A stretch of DNA of 64,000 nt from Ignavibacteria bacterium (GCA_014654705.1 JACVZY010000059.1:248001-312000); one strand, 5' to 3'; positions 25,654-35,285 are shown, numbered from the stretch's first letter. Numbers and translations: made by a program. The notes: generated by a model from the letters alone, not told the origin.

Positions 25654-28600
25654 TTACGCGAGTTCCTCCAGTGCAGATTCGACTTTCCCGTTTTTCTGCG
25701 AGCCTTTTTCTTCTGCAAATGCCCCGTCACCAAGGTACTGACTGAACTGTACCGAGACAAGTTTGGAAACGCCTTCTTCCTGCATTGTTACACCGTAGAG
25801 CGTGTCGGCGGCTTCCATGGTGAGTTTATTATGGGTAATCATAATGAACTGCGTCGTTTCGCTGAACGTGCGAATAAGGCGCACGTAACGACCGATGTTT
25901 GCGTCATCAAGCGGCGCATCTACTTCATCCAGAATACAGAACGGGCTTGGTTTGACGAGATAAATTGCAAACAAGAGCGCAATTGCGGTCAGCGTTTTTT
26001 CGCCACCGGAGAGCATCTCAATAGAAGCCGGGCGCTTCCCACGCGGCTTAGCGATGATTTTGATAGGCGCTTCGAGCGGGTCGCCTTCTTCGATTTGCAA
26101 GTCCGCTTCGTCGCCTTCATTGAAGAGCGTTTTGAAAATATGAATGAAATTCGTACGAATGCGCTCAAATACGTCGTAAAACTGCTTTTGTGCTGTGTGA
26201 TTGATTTCCTGAATCGTTTGTTTGAGCGTATGTTCCGACTCTTGCAAATCCTTGAATTGCGCTTCTAAAAATTCCAAACGAGCATTCTCGCGGTCGTATT
26301 CTTCTGCCGCAAGTGGGTTCACTGTGCCGATACTTTTTATCTGCTCTTTCAGCGATTTTGCTTCGTTTTTGAGCCGCGCAAGGTCGAATTTTTGGTCTTC
26401 AAACATCGTCGCATTGTCGTTGATGGCTGATTCTTCCAGTGTTTCGGGCTGGGTGAATTGCGTGAGGTCGAGTGTAAATTCCTCCAATGCTCGCTCACGC
26501 AAAGCCTCCACGCGATTCTGCAAGTTTGTGAAATCCAACTCCGCCTTGTGAAGGCGTGTTGTTACGGCTTCGGCTTCACGGCGAACGCTACGCGTATCTT
26601 CGCTTTCGCGCTGGATGTGCTTGCGAATTTCTGCCTGCTCCAGTGCAACGGCATCACGAATGGCTTCCAGACCTGAAGCTTCTGCTTGTACGGTTGCTAG
26701 GGCGCTTTCCATTGTTGCAAAACTTTGCTCAAGCGTGTCATGTTCGCTTTGTGCTTCTTGTGCCTCTCGCTCACGTTTGTGGCTGCGCTCTTCGAGAGAA
26801 GCAATTTCCGTCTCCAGACGCTCCACAGCACTTGTAAGCGATCGCTGCTCGCCACGTGCTTCCACGAGTCGCATCTCAGCTGCACGGGATTCGTCGGCAC
26901 GTGCGGCAAGTTCTTCTTCGATAGCAGCTAACGCATTGTGCATTTCGCGTAAGCGCTCCTCCGCGCTGTGCTTTTGCTGTACGAGTTCTTCCAATTCATT
27001 GCCATTTGCGCCGTCCAGTGTTTGTGCTTCTTCCAGCGCCCGCATTTCACCAGCGAATCGGTCAATATCTGCACTTTTTTGCTCCAACGATTCTTCCAAC
27101 GATTCCATCTGAAATCGTAGTTGTCCCAGAGTCTGCTCGTGCTTGCTTTTTGCGGCTTCTGCCTGACGAAGTACATCAGCACAACGGTTCGGGTTGATTT
27201 CTTTACGAAGTGCTGCTTTTTCTGTCATTGTGGCACGCAGCGCCGACAAACGTGCTTGGAGCACACTTGTTTCCTGCGTGAGTGTTTCGATTTGTTCACG
27301 GCGACCAATCGTCGCGCCTTCGGTGGGATTGGTGCCGCCGCCTTTCACCGAGCCGTTGGTGCGGATGATTTCGCCATCTAGCGCCACAGCAGCATCGCAG
27401 AGTCCTCGCTCAATCGCTTGGCGTGCGCTATCGGCTGTTTCGACAGAGAGCGTATTACCAAGCGTATGACGCAGTACATTCCGAAGAGCTTCGCTGCGGA
27501 GCGCATCAGCATTTGTATTGACTATCTCGCTTAAATATCCTCCGAACTGCTCTTGTTCCGGCAGAAGCACGGGTGCAGGGCGTGGTGGAACACGGTCGAG
27601 GCAAATAAATGTTGCTTTTCCTTTGTTTGCCGCCTTTAGTGCTGATATGGCTGCTGCCGCTTCCTCGGCAGTATCTACCACAAAATATCCAGCCGCCTCG
27701 CCTAGCGCTGATTCCAGCGCAACACGAAAACGTTCATCTGCTGATACTGCTTCTGCCAGTGTAATGCGGCGTGTGGGCTGCCAAGTATCAGTCTTCATCA
27801 AGAATTGGACAGTATCGGCAGCGTTGACCAAACCTTGCAAAAATTCTAATGAGGCACTTTTGCGGCTGAGTTCGGCTTGGATGCTTGCTGCTTCTCGTTC
27901 TGCGGCTGAAAGTTCTGCTTGTAATGCTTCCAATGCTTCTTGCGCTGCATGAAGCTCATCTTCGGCATTGCGGACGCGGGCATCATGTTCTGCGCCCAGC
28001 GCGAGCGATGCTTCATAGTCGCGCTGCGCCGTCATCAGCTTTTCTTGCTGCTGTTGCATGGCGCTTTTGGTTTCGCTTGTTCGCTGCTTGAGAGCGTTCA
28101 TCGAAGCAATGGTTCGCTCGGAATTTGCGCGGACAGCATTGATTTGATTCAGAAGATTCATCACCGCATCGTTTGCCGTGCGCGCATTCACGCGGGCGGA
28201 TTGCGCTCCGGCGTTTATTTCGTCGGTAATAGCTTTGAGACTGTTATAGGTATTTTCGGCATTTTCGAGGTCATGTTCCGAAGAATCAAGCGCTGCACGG
28301 GTTTCGGCAAGGCGTACTTCTGCTTGCTGCACGGCAGCTTGTAATTCGGCAGATTCCTTCAACGCGCGTTCACGGCTGCGTTCCAAAGCAATCAAGCGTT
28401 CATTGGCAACAGCGCGTTCTTGCGATGCTGCCATCTGTCTGCGCTGCACCTCCACAAAAGCACTTTCGGCGGCTTGCAAGCGGCTTTGTACGTCGTTTTG
28501 CTGTGCCTCAAGGCTTGCCATGACTGCCTCTGCATCTTGCAATTCTTGGTCGTAGCGCTCTTTATTGGCGCGTTCTGTGCGAATACTTTCTTCGAGCGGC

Positions 28601-29325
28601 AGTGCGAGACGCAAAAGCTGGGCGTACTCGTGCTGAAGCGTGACACGTTCCACCTGACGGAGTTTACCGCCAATTTCTGCTGCCAATTTTGCCTTTGCTG
28701 CTTGGCGAGAAAGTGAGCGAACGACTTTTTGGACTTCTACGACAATATCGTTAATGCGCGAAAGATCGCTTTGAATGGTCTCCAGTTTACGCTCCGTTTC
28801 GCGGCGACGGCTTTTGTATTTCGTCACTCCGGCGGCTTCTTCAAAGAGCTTGCGGCGTTCATCGGTGCGATTGCTGAGAATTGTTTCAATCATCTTCAAT
28901 TCAATCACCGAATACGCATCAGCGCCCATGCCCGTATCCATGAAAAGGTCGGTAATATCGCGCAACCGACATTCTGTGCCGTTGAGCAAGTATTGACTTT
29001 CACCGCTTCGGAAGAGGCGGCGTGTCATCTTGACTTCGGAATATTCGGTGGGCAATACGCCGCGATTATTTTGTACCGTGAGCGACACTTCCGCAAGCCC
29101 AAGCGGGCGACGGTTTTTGGTGCCGTTGAAAATCACGTCTTGCATCTTGTCCGAACGCAGTGTAGAGGCTTTTTGTTCGCCCAAGACCCAGCGCAGAGCA
29201 TCCACAACGTTTGTTTTACCGCAACCGTTTGGTCCGACAATAGCCGTCATGCCGGGCGTGAACTTCACTTGTGTTTTGACGGCGAAGGATTTGAAGCCGA
29301 CGACTTCAATTTGTGATAAATACAT
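25654..29325 (-). CDS. smc: Chromosome segregation SMC ATPase
   Basis: 1223 residues, slightly longer than the usual 1180-1190. The N-terminal head has Walker A GPNGCGKTNVVDALRW near residue 32; the C-terminal head has the signature MLSGGEKTLTAIALLFA and Walker B FCILDEVDAPLDD. Two long coiled coils flank the hinge (about 510-670: LAEAVSADERFRVALESALG through SVKGGGTNPTEG). SMC with ScpA/ScpB forms the condensin that compacts and resolves newly replicated DNA. scpA/scpB are not here. An inverted-repeat leader precedes it (29348-29462), separating it from the mre cluster on the same strand. Confidence 0.98.
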   Translation of the reverse strand: MYLSQIEVVGFKSFAVKTQVKFTPGMTAIVGPNGCGKTNVVDALRWVLGEQKASTLRSDKMQDVIFNGTKNRRPLGLAEVSLTVQNNRGVLPTEYSEVKMTRRLFRSGESQYLLNGTECRLRDITDLFMDTGMGADAYSVIELKMIETILSNRTDERRKLFEEAAGVTKYKSRRRETERKLETIQSDLSRINDIVVEVQKVVRSLSRQAAKAKLAAEIGGKLRQVERVTLQHEYAQLLRLALPLEESIRTERANKERYDQELQDAEAVMASLEAQQNDVQSRLQAAESAFVEVQRRQMAASQERAVANERLIALERSRERALKESAELQAAVQQAEVRLAETRAALDSSEHDLENAENTYNSLKAITDEINAGAQSARVNARTANDAVMNLLNQINAVRANSERTIASMNALKQRTSETKSAMQQQQEKLMTAQRDYEASLALGAEHDARVRNAEDELHAAQEALEALQAELSAAEREAASIQAELSRKSASLEFLQGLVNAADTVQFLMKTDTWQPTRRITLAEAVSADERFRVALESALGEAAGYFVVDTAEEAAAAISALKAANKGKATFICLDRVPPRPAPVLLPEQEQFGGYLSEIVNTNADALRSEALRNVLRHTLGNTLSVETADSARQAIERGLCDAAVALDGEIIRTNGSVKGGGTNPTEGATIGRREQIETLTQETSVLQARLSALRATMTEKAALRKEINPNRCADVLRQAEAAKSKHEQTLGQLRFQMESLEESLEQKSADIDRFAGEMRALEEAQTLDGANGNELEELVQQKHSAEERLREMHNALAAIEEELAARADESRAAEMRLVEARGEQRSLTSAVERLETEIASLEERSHKREREAQEAQSEHDTLEQSFATMESALATVQAEASGLEAIRDAVALEQAEIRKHIQRESEDTRSVRREAEAVTTRLHKAELDFTNLQNRVEALRERALEEFTLDLTQFTQPETLEESAINDNATMFEDQKFDLARLKNEAKSLKEQIKSIGTVNPLAAEEYDRENARLEFLEAQFKDLQESEHTLKQTIQEINHTAQKQFYDVFERIRTNFIHIFKTLFNEGDEADLQIEEGDPLEAPIKIIAKPRGKRPASIEMLSGGEKTLTAIALLFAIYLVKPSPFCILDEVDAPLDDANIGRYVRLIRTFSETTQFIMITHNKLTMEAADTLYGVTMQEEGVSKLVSVQFSQYLGDGAFAEEKGSQKNGKVESALEELA

Positions 29326-29347
29326 GCTATGACGAAAGATAGGGGAG

Positions 29348-29462
29348 AGTGCTGAGTTTTAGGTGTTGGGTGCTGAGTTCATGAGTGTCCAATATCCTTG
29401 TCGGCAAAGTCTGCTGACGACGGATACACTCAAAATTCAATACCCAACTTTCAACACTATCC
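29348..29462. repeat. Inverted-repeat element upstream of smc
   Basis: The left arm 29348-29390 (containing GTGCTGAG twice) and the right arm 29422-29462 are imperfect reverse complements; both end in GGAcACTC/GAGTGTCC-type sequence. The inner core GTCGGC...GCTGAC (29400-29418) can form its own six-pair stem with one G-U. The strand read toward smc is rich in CTCA/ACTCA units and nearly free of G. It may be a mobile-like small repeat, an attenuator or a processing hairpin in the smc leader. Confidence 0.7.
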
Positions 29463-29523
29463 AAAAAAGAATGGTTAGAAAGTGAGCCGTCGCAATGCTG
29501 CTTGCAACTGCTCGCGGGTGAAA

Positions 29524-30414
29524 TCAATTGTTTAGGTCAAATTCTCGTGGTTGTGCCATGACTGACACCATCCTAAGCGCGTGTGCGCCCAGTTCCGTAT
29601 CGCCCGTAATCTGGGCGTGCTCTCGTGCTTTTTCGAGTGATATGCCTTTGGTGCATACTTTCCATGCTACCTCCGGCGGAAGACTAAGTATTGCGGTCGG
29701 TTGAGCCGTAGCGCTCGGCGATAGCACCCATGCGTCGTTGGTGCGTTCCAGTATCCACAGCCCACCGGCATCGCCCGTAACGCAGACATGAACGAGTGTT
29801 CCAACGGGTGCACTCACCGTCCGATAGGTGTGCGGAAGTCCGCGCATGAATGTATCAATGCAAGGATAGAACAATTCGCGCGTCATTAGTTCTGCCGTTT
29901 GCCCGACTGCCTCGCGAATTTGCTGCTGATGGTGCCATTTTTCTGTGTATTCTCTGGCAAGGTGCATCCACTGATAACTGTGTGATTCACCTGCCCAATC
30001 AACGGGAAAAGGTGCTTCTGCCCAGAGGTCAACGGACTCGTAGTACGCATTAGTGGGGGTACTTGTTGCTTCCAGCAAGAGAAGGAGTACATCGGGGCTA
30101 AGACGCTGTGCGGCTTGTACCCATTCGTGATTGAGGCTGTTCAACCAATCCACTAATTCCGAAGATGAGTCTTGCGCAGTTGCAGGCATTGAAATGCCAA
30201 AGTAACCATCTCGCTGCATAGAGAGGGTGCGGACGTTCCCATCAAGCAAATGTGCTGCTACGTCTTTGACTGTCCATTTGGCAGCGAGAGTTGGTTTTGA
30301 CCAATCATCCGAGCGGAGTGTACGCAAGAGTCGCAGTAAATGTGCGTCTAAGGGAGCGAATAAATGTGCGACGGGTATTGGTGCAGGTGCTAAGGATGGT
30401 AGTGAATGGTTCAT
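29524..30414 (-). CDS. DinB/MDMPI-type (thiol-dependent transferase-like) protein
   Basis: 296 residues from the ATG at 30414. The N-terminal four-helix bundle matches the mycothiol-dependent maleylpyruvate isomerase N-domain of the DinB superfamily: LFAPLDAHLLRLLRTLRSDDW, KWTVKDVAAHLLDGN with a metal-ligand His, and REYTEKWHHQQQIREAV with the second ligand pair. The C-terminal part (about 215-285) looks like the SCP-2-type domain found in that family. Since this lineage uses bacillithiol rather than mycothiol (see the brxC-like gene at 51408), a bacillithiol-linked transferase or isomerase role is a reasonable guess. It follows mreD by 36 nt, so it is likely cotranscribed with mreBCD. Confidence 0.8.
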   Translation of the reverse strand: MNHSLPSLAPAPIPVAHLFAPLDAHLLRLLRTLRSDDWSKPTLAAKWTVKDVAAHLLDGNVRTLSMQRDGYFGISMPATAQDSSSELVDWLNSLNHEWVQAAQRLSPDVLLLLLEATSTPTNAYYESVDLWAEAPFPVDWAGESHSYQWMHLAREYTEKWHHQQQIREAVGQTAELMTRELFYPCIDTFMRGLPHTYRTVSAPVGTLVHVCVTGDAGGLWILERTNDAWVLSPSATAQPTAILSLPPEVAWKVCTKGISLEKAREHAQITGDTELGAHALRMVSVMAQPREFDLNN

Positions 30415-30450
30415 GCGTGAGGAAAGTCCAAAATTCAGAATGAACAACGT

Positions 30451-30993
30451 TTAGTCTTTTTGCCGTGAAGTAACCAACATCGGAATCAGAGAAAGAATTG
30501 TTGTGTAGAGTGCCGTCAGCATCCCATAGCGAATAAAGAATTGCACAAAATCAATCTCTGTGGGTCGTAGATAAAAGAAATAATAGATGATATTGTGGAC
30601 TATGGCGCAGAAAGCAATAATAAGCGGAAAGCGCAAACTACCGGTCATTTCACGCTCACGGGTCTCAAGATAAAAATATCCGGCAATAAAGACTGCTACG
30701 ACTTTTGCAAGTGCATTCGAGCCAATAACATCTGCCGAGACGACATCAAAAAGCAAGCCTGAGCCGAAGCCTGCCACCATACCAATCATCTGTCCTTCAT
30801 TGAGCGCCACCCAAATTGCCCAGATGAGCATTACATCCGGCACAATGCCGTCAATGGCAATAAACGGTACAAGCACGACCGTTGCAACCGATAGCAGCAG
30901 TGCGGCTATCGCGTAGGCAAGATAACGTAAAACCGGATTGTTCATCAGGGCTTCGTTATCGGCAAAGGGCGTTTGTGAGCGAAAAAATTCCAC
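30451..30993 (-). CDS. mreD: Rod shape-determining protein MreD
   Basis: 180 residues, five to six membrane helices, with the MreD-like order of an N-terminal helix, the GIVPDVMLIWAIWVALNEG segment, GFGSGLLFDVVS and a C-terminal FVQFFIRYGMLTALYTTIL helix. MreD is the poorly conserved integral membrane partner of MreB and MreC in the elongasome. Identity rests as much on position after mreC as on sequence. No pbp2 (mrdA) or rodA follows; instead the DinB/MDMPI gene does. Confidence 0.88.
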   Translation of the reverse strand: MEFFRSQTPFADNEALMNNPVLRYLAYAIAALLLSVATVVLVPFIAIDGIVPDVMLIWAIWVALNEGQMIGMVAGFGSGLLFDVVSADVIGSNALAKVVAVFIAGYFYLETREREMTGSLRFPLIIAFCAIVHNIIYYFFYLRPTEIDFVQFFIRYGMLTALYTTILSLIPMLVTSRQKD

Positions 30994-31097
30994 AGTGATT
31001 TGGTTACGTATTGCTTCGGTAATTTGTTGCTTGGGGCTGCGTGTGCGTCTTTGCCTTGATTTGCAATCTTTAAGTCGTCATTGCCTTCACTTTACTT

Positions 31098-32114
31098 TTA
31101 ATTCTCATCGCTTGAATCTTTCGGCGCATTTTGGCGCTCACGGGCATTTTTAATGGAATCTCGTGCCGCTTGGCGCTCTGCTTCCTTTGCAGCTTCGCGC
31201 GTAGCTTCACGGTTCAAGCGGTTTGCATCGCGGATAGCTTCACGAGCGCGGGTGCTTGTTTCACGGTTTACGTCGCCTTTTTTGAGGCGCTTCTCCAAGA
31301 GATCTTCCACCATTTGCTGCTCTTCGTTGGGAGCCTGCAAGCCTACAAAAACATATTCCAACGAGGAAAAATGCACAGCGGGTTCTACGCGGAGTTTCCA
31401 GAAAAGCGTCGTAGCTTCATCTTTTTTCTCGACAATGCGCCCGATAATAATATTTGCCGGATAGCGGCTGCTGTAATCCGATGTTACCACCATATCGCCC
31501 TCTTTGACATCTTCGGTTTTGGCAATGTTTGTCAGATAAAGCGCTGCTCCGCCTTCCCATGCGACGATGCCGTTAATGCCGTTGCGCTCTATTTTTGCGG
31601 CAATGCGGGTGTCTTTGTCTAAAATTGTCTGAATGATAGAGTGGTGTCGTGCAGACGAGAACACGAATCCTACCAAGCCCTTTTCGTTCAAAATCGGCAT
31701 ACCCGTAAACACGCTGTCAAGTACTCCGGCGTTCATGGTGAGGTAGTAACGAGATTTGTCCATAATGCGACCCACTATTCGTGCCGGAAGTACGGAAAAA
31801 TCAGCAGAGTCGCGGAATTGCAAGAGCGCATGAAAACGATCGTTCTCGGCAATAGCACGGCGCGTTTGCGCAACTTCACGACTAAGTCGATAATTTTCTT
31901 CACGCAGTGCGGCGTTATCGCTCAAAATCGTCAGCGGATTCGGTAGCCATGCTAAGGACTCTTGCAGCAGCCCCACACTGCTAATCAAGATAATGCGAAA
32001 ACCACGCAGTTTTGCTGCGTTGCCGAAGGTCATGAGCAAAAAACTCATGGCGACCAGTAGGCACAGCACAACATATTCTTTGAAGCGAACCAGTAGTTCG
32101 ATAATGCGGATCAT
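31098..32114 (-). CDS. mreC: Rod shape-determining protein MreC
   Basis: 338 residues: an N-terminal membrane anchor (13-32), a periplasmic coiled coil (about 60-95, LREENYRLSREVAQTRRAIAEN) and the two-lobed beta-barrel domain with VVGRIM-type (ARIVGRIMDKSRYYLTMNAG), GLVGFVFSSARHHS and VVTSDYSSRYPANIIIGRI. The last 65 residues are a highly charged Arg/Glu/Ala helix absent from the classical protein. MreC links MreB to the cell-wall synthases in the periplasm. It sits 205 nt after mreB and 104 nt before mreD. Confidence 0.96.
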   Translation of the reverse strand: MIRIIELLVRFKEYVVLCLLVAMSFLLMTFGNAAKLRGFRIILISSVGLLQESLAWLPNPLTILSDNAALREENYRLSREVAQTRRAIAENDRFHALLQFRDSADFSVLPARIVGRIMDKSRYYLTMNAGVLDSVFTGMPILNEKGLVGFVFSSARHHSIIQTILDKDTRIAAKIERNGINGIVAWEGGAALYLTNIAKTEDVKEGDMVVTSDYSSRYPANIIIGRIVEKKDEATTLFWKLRVEPAVHFSSLEYVFVGLQAPNEEQQMVEDLLEKRLKKGDVNRETSTRAREAIRDANRLNREATREAAKEAERQAARDSIKNARERQNAPKDSSDEN

Positions 32115-32319
32115 TGCTTGTCGCTTCTGCCGATTGTGGGAAAACTGTGGATAACGTTGATGCTAGGTCTGAAGTGAACGAAAGCGCGTCAGAGCAAGGT
32201 TTTTGCTGCTGTCCGCGCTTTGGTATTGTTTTTCATTTTCTGATAAGACTAAAGCATATCTCTTTGGCTACGCCAACGGCTGCAACACTATTACGTGGGA
32301 AACGCAGTCTGGTTTTTGT

Positions 32320-33342
32320 TTAGTAGCGGCGATTCTTTATCAAAACTGCCGAGTATTCGTCAATATTTTCAAGTACTTTGCCAGTACCGCGCACAACCGC
32401 GGAGAGAGGATCTTCAGCGACATGGACAGGCAGATTGGTTTCAAGGCGAATCCGTTCATCTAAGCCCTTCAGAAGCGCACCGCCACCGGTGAGCATAATA
32501 CCTCTGTCGAAAATATCCGCAGAAAGTTCGGGCGGCATACGTTCCAAGAGCGTCCGAATGGCGCTTATCATCTCATTGATTGTCGGATTGAGTGCTTGGC
32601 GAATATCGATGGAACTCACGCGAATCATGCGTGGTATGCCTGCTACAAGGTCGCGTCCTTTTACTTCAATATCAACTTCCTCTGCAAACGGTACAGCAGA
32701 GCCAACCTGACATTTAATCATCTCGGCAGTGCGGTCACCAATAAGGATGTTATAGTTTTGCTTGAAATATTGCACGATAGCATCACTCATTTCATTGCCG
32801 GCAACGCGTATGGACTCGTGCCCCACAATACCGGAAAGTGAAATGAGAGCAATTTCGGTTGTGCCGCCACCAATGTCAACAATAAGATTGCCCACCGGTT
32901 CGGCGACGTTGAGATTGATGCCGATAGCAGCTGCCATTGGCTCGGAGATGAGATATACTTCCTTTGCTCCGGCGTGTTCAGCGCTATCGCGGACAGCACG
33001 TTTTTCCACCTCCGTAATGCCAGAGGGAACGCATATCACCATGCGCCGTGCGGGCTGCCATTGTGGGGAAATTTTGCGAATGAATGCACGAAGCATTCCC
33101 TCGGTGATCTCGAAATCCGCAATTACGCCGTCCTCAAGCGGTCGAATCGTCTGAATGTCGCGGTGTGTTTTGCCTACCATCGAGCGGGCTTCATGTCCGA
33201 TGGCAACAATACGTTTGCTCACGCGGTCAAACGCCACCACAGAAGGTTCGTTCAGTACAATGCCTTTTCCTTTTACCCAGATAAGCGTGTTTGCAGTGCC
33301 TAAGTCAATTGCAATGTCGTTGGAGAAAATGCCAAGTGCCAT
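32320..33342 (-). CDS. mreB: Rod shape-determining actin homologue MreB
   Basis: 340 residues, the normal MreB length. Actin-fold nucleotide motifs are clear: phosphate 1 IDLGTANTLIWVKGKGIVLNEPSVVAF, phosphate 2 NLIVDIGGGTTEIALIS and adenosine ILTGGGALLKGLDERI. It polymerises under the inner membrane and directs the elongation machinery. A promoter with a small palindrome over the -35 element lies about 70-95 nt upstream (33411-33439). First gene of a probable mreB-mreC-mreD-MDMPI unit. Confidence 0.98.
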   Translation of the reverse strand: MALGIFSNDIAIDLGTANTLIWVKGKGIVLNEPSVVAFDRVSKRIVAIGHEARSMVGKTHRDIQTIRPLEDGVIADFEITEGMLRAFIRKISPQWQPARRMVICVPSGITEVEKRAVRDSAEHAGAKEVYLISEPMAAAIGINLNVAEPVGNLIVDIGGGTTEIALISLSGIVGHESIRVAGNEMSDAIVQYFKQNYNILIGDRTAEMIKCQVGSAVPFAEEVDIEVKGRDLVAGIPRMIRVSSIDIRQALNPTINEMISAIRTLLERMPPELSADIFDRGIMLTGGGALLKGLDERIRLETNLPVHVAEDPLSAVVRGTGKVLENIDEYSAVLIKNRRY

Positions 33343-33410
33343 AGAGGAATGGTTCCGAATGTGTCGTAACGGTGCGCTGGTGCGTACTCAAGTCTCAATA
33401 GAAGCGCGAA

Positions 33411-33439
33411 ATTATGATTTATTGACACGGAAGTGTCAA
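33411..33439 (-). promoter_or_regulatory. Promoter of the mreB cluster with overlapping palindrome
   Basis: On the minus strand TTGACA (33439-33434), 17 nt, CATAAT (33416-33411), a near-consensus sigma-70 layout. Overlapping it is TAATTTCG, one mismatch from the Bacteroidota -7 box. The -35 hexamer is half of the perfect palindrome TTGACAC-GGAA-GTGTCAA (33422-33439), which could be an operator. Confidence 0.6.
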
Positions 33440-33532
33440 GCAAACTTCCAAATTGCAGAAAGTATGCAATATTTTCAAACATTTTTTTGTAGTACCGCGA
33501 TATGAAGCCATTTGGATGGATGTACTCAATAG

Positions 33533-33578
33533 ATAAAAAAACAAAAACCGCCCCATCGACCATTCAGTAACGGGGCGG
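33533..33578 (-). terminator. Intrinsic terminator of the POT transporter gene
   Basis: On the minus strand CCGCCCC (33578-33572) pairs with GGGGCGG (33554-33548) around a 17-nt loop, followed by TTTTTGTTTTTTT. It lies 29 nt after the transporter stop codon. Confidence 0.85.
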
Positions 33579-33606
33579 CTTGGTAAAGTTCTATCGGATG
33601 GCTACT

Positions 33607-35121
33607 TTATTTGACACCGCCCATGAGCTTGGTGATTGGCTTAGAAACAAGGGCAATCACCACACCAACACCAGAGGAAATGCAGAATACGATAAAAAAT
33701 ACTTCCGAGGCGGATGAGTGTTCGATATAGCCGGCTGCCTGCCCTGCAATATAATTCCCTAATGACGCGCCCAAAAACCAAATGCCCATTGCCTGACTGA
33801 CATAGCGAGCGGGCGCGAGTTTCGTGATATTGCTGAGACCAACGGGGCTAATACAAAGTTCACCAAAGGTATGAATAAGATAGACCACAACAAGCCATAA
33901 AGGACTTACCTTCGTGCCGGAAGCAGCAAATCCTGCTCCCACTGATAGCACCCAGAAGCCAATACCGGTGAGTATCAAGCCAATCGCAAATTTCATGGGG
34001 CTTGCGGGTTGGCGATCTCCTAATTTTATCCAAATAAACGCAAAAACCGATGCAAAAATTACGATGAACATTGCGTTAAGAGACTGAAAATAGGAAACCG
34101 GAAGAGTGGTGCCGAATAGCATACGGTCAGTTGAGTCACGAGCAAAAAGCGTAAGCGTTGTGCCAGCTTGTTCAAAGGAGCCTAAAAAGACCGCATAGAG
34201 CATGAAGAAAATTGCAATCACGATAAAGCGCTTCTTTTCAACAATAGTCAGCGCTTTGTCGGCAAAAACAACTCCAAAGAATGCGAGCGGGATGATAACA
34301 TATGCAATATTGAAGAAGCTCCGCATTGTGAGAATAGTTATTGTCAATATTCCTGAAAAATGTGCGGCTGCGACTGCTGCGCTAATTGTAGCTAGACTGA
34401 TGCAAGCTATGATGAGAGTGCGTTTTGCCTTGCTTATAGCTTCCGAGCTTGCTTGAAGATGACCAATTGAACCTAAGTGCTTTGCACCAAAACGAAACCA
34501 TACTACACCAATTGCCATACCAATAGATGCCGCCAAAAAGCCGAGATGCCAATTCACTCTTTCGCCTAAACCGCCGACAATAAGCGGTGCGACAAATGCA
34601 CCAAGATTGATACCCATATAAAAAATGGAGAATCCTGAATCTCGCTTTGCCGACTCATCGGGAGAGTACAAGCCACCGACAATTGCACTCACATTAGGCT
34701 TGAGTAAGCCTGTTCCCATCACCACCAGCGTTAAGCCAATAGCAAGGAATTGCGTGCCGTGCATTGAAAGCGCAAGGTTTCCTACCGATATAAGAATGCC
34801 ACCGTACATAATGGCGCGGCGCTGACCAATCAAATTATCGGCTATCCAGCCGCCCGGTACGCTTGCCAGATATGCCATAGAGGTGTAAAGCCCATAAATA
34901 AAGCCCGCGGTGGTAATATCAAACTCCATCCCACTAATGGCAGCAGGAGCAGTCAAGAAGAGCAATAAAATTGCTCGCAGCCCGTAAAAGCTGAATCGTT
35001 CCCAAAATTCGGTAAAAAACAGCACTGATAAGCCGCGTGGATGACCGAAAAACTGTACTTCTTTTTGCCCTTCCACGTTGTTTAGACTTGGAAAAGTTTG
35101 TTCTGGTGTAGCTAATGCCAT
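33607..35121 (-). CDS. POT/PTR-family proton-dependent oligopeptide transporter
   Basis: 504 residues from the ATG at 35121. Fourteen or so membrane helices. The POT signatures are present: helix 1 FFTEFWERFSFYGLRAILLLFL with the ExxERFxYY-type proton-coupling motif, the cytoplasmic loop GGWIADNLIGQRRAIMYGG, and FSIFYMGINLGAFVAPLI. It imports di- and tripeptides with protons across the inner membrane. A candidate promoter lies at 35208-35238, and the gene has its own terminator, so it is probably transcribed alone. Confidence 0.95.
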   Translation of the reverse strand: MALATPEQTFPSLNNVEGQKEVQFFGHPRGLSVLFFTEFWERFSFYGLRAILLLFLTAPAAISGMEFDITTAGFIYGLYTSMAYLASVPGGWIADNLIGQRRAIMYGGILISVGNLALSMHGTQFLAIGLTLVVMGTGLLKPNVSAIVGGLYSPDESAKRDSGFSIFYMGINLGAFVAPLIVGGLGERVNWHLGFLAASIGMAIGVVWFRFGAKHLGSIGHLQASSEAISKAKRTLIIACISLATISAAVAAAHFSGILTITILTMRSFFNIAYVIIPLAFFGVVFADKALTIVEKKRFIVIAIFFMLYAVFLGSFEQAGTTLTLFARDSTDRMLFGTTLPVSYFQSLNAMFIVIFASVFAFIWIKLGDRQPASPMKFAIGLILTGIGFWVLSVGAGFAASGTKVSPLWLVVVYLIHTFGELCISPVGLSNITKLAPARYVSQAMGIWFLGASLGNYIAGQAAGYIEHSSASEVFFIVFCISSGVGVVIALVSKPITKLMGGVK

Positions 35122-35207
35122 GATGGTTACGGAAACGCGTGAAAAAATAGAGAGGTGAGTACACGCTCTCGAACACACACTCAAAATGTGAAGAATTTAT
35201 TTGGCGC

Positions 35208-35238
35208 GAAATATAGGAAAAAAAAGCCGTCTCGCAAG
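35208..35238 (-). promoter_or_regulatory. Candidate FCB-type promoter for the POT transporter
   Basis: Minus strand CTTG (35238-35235), 19 nt, TATATTTC (35215-35208): one mismatch in each element against TTTG-N19-TAnnTTTG. Predicted start about 80 nt before the ATG. Confidence 0.4.
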
Positions 35239-35285
35239 CATTTTTGCGTCTCCTTGTAGAAACTTTTTGGCACGAAAAGCAAGTA

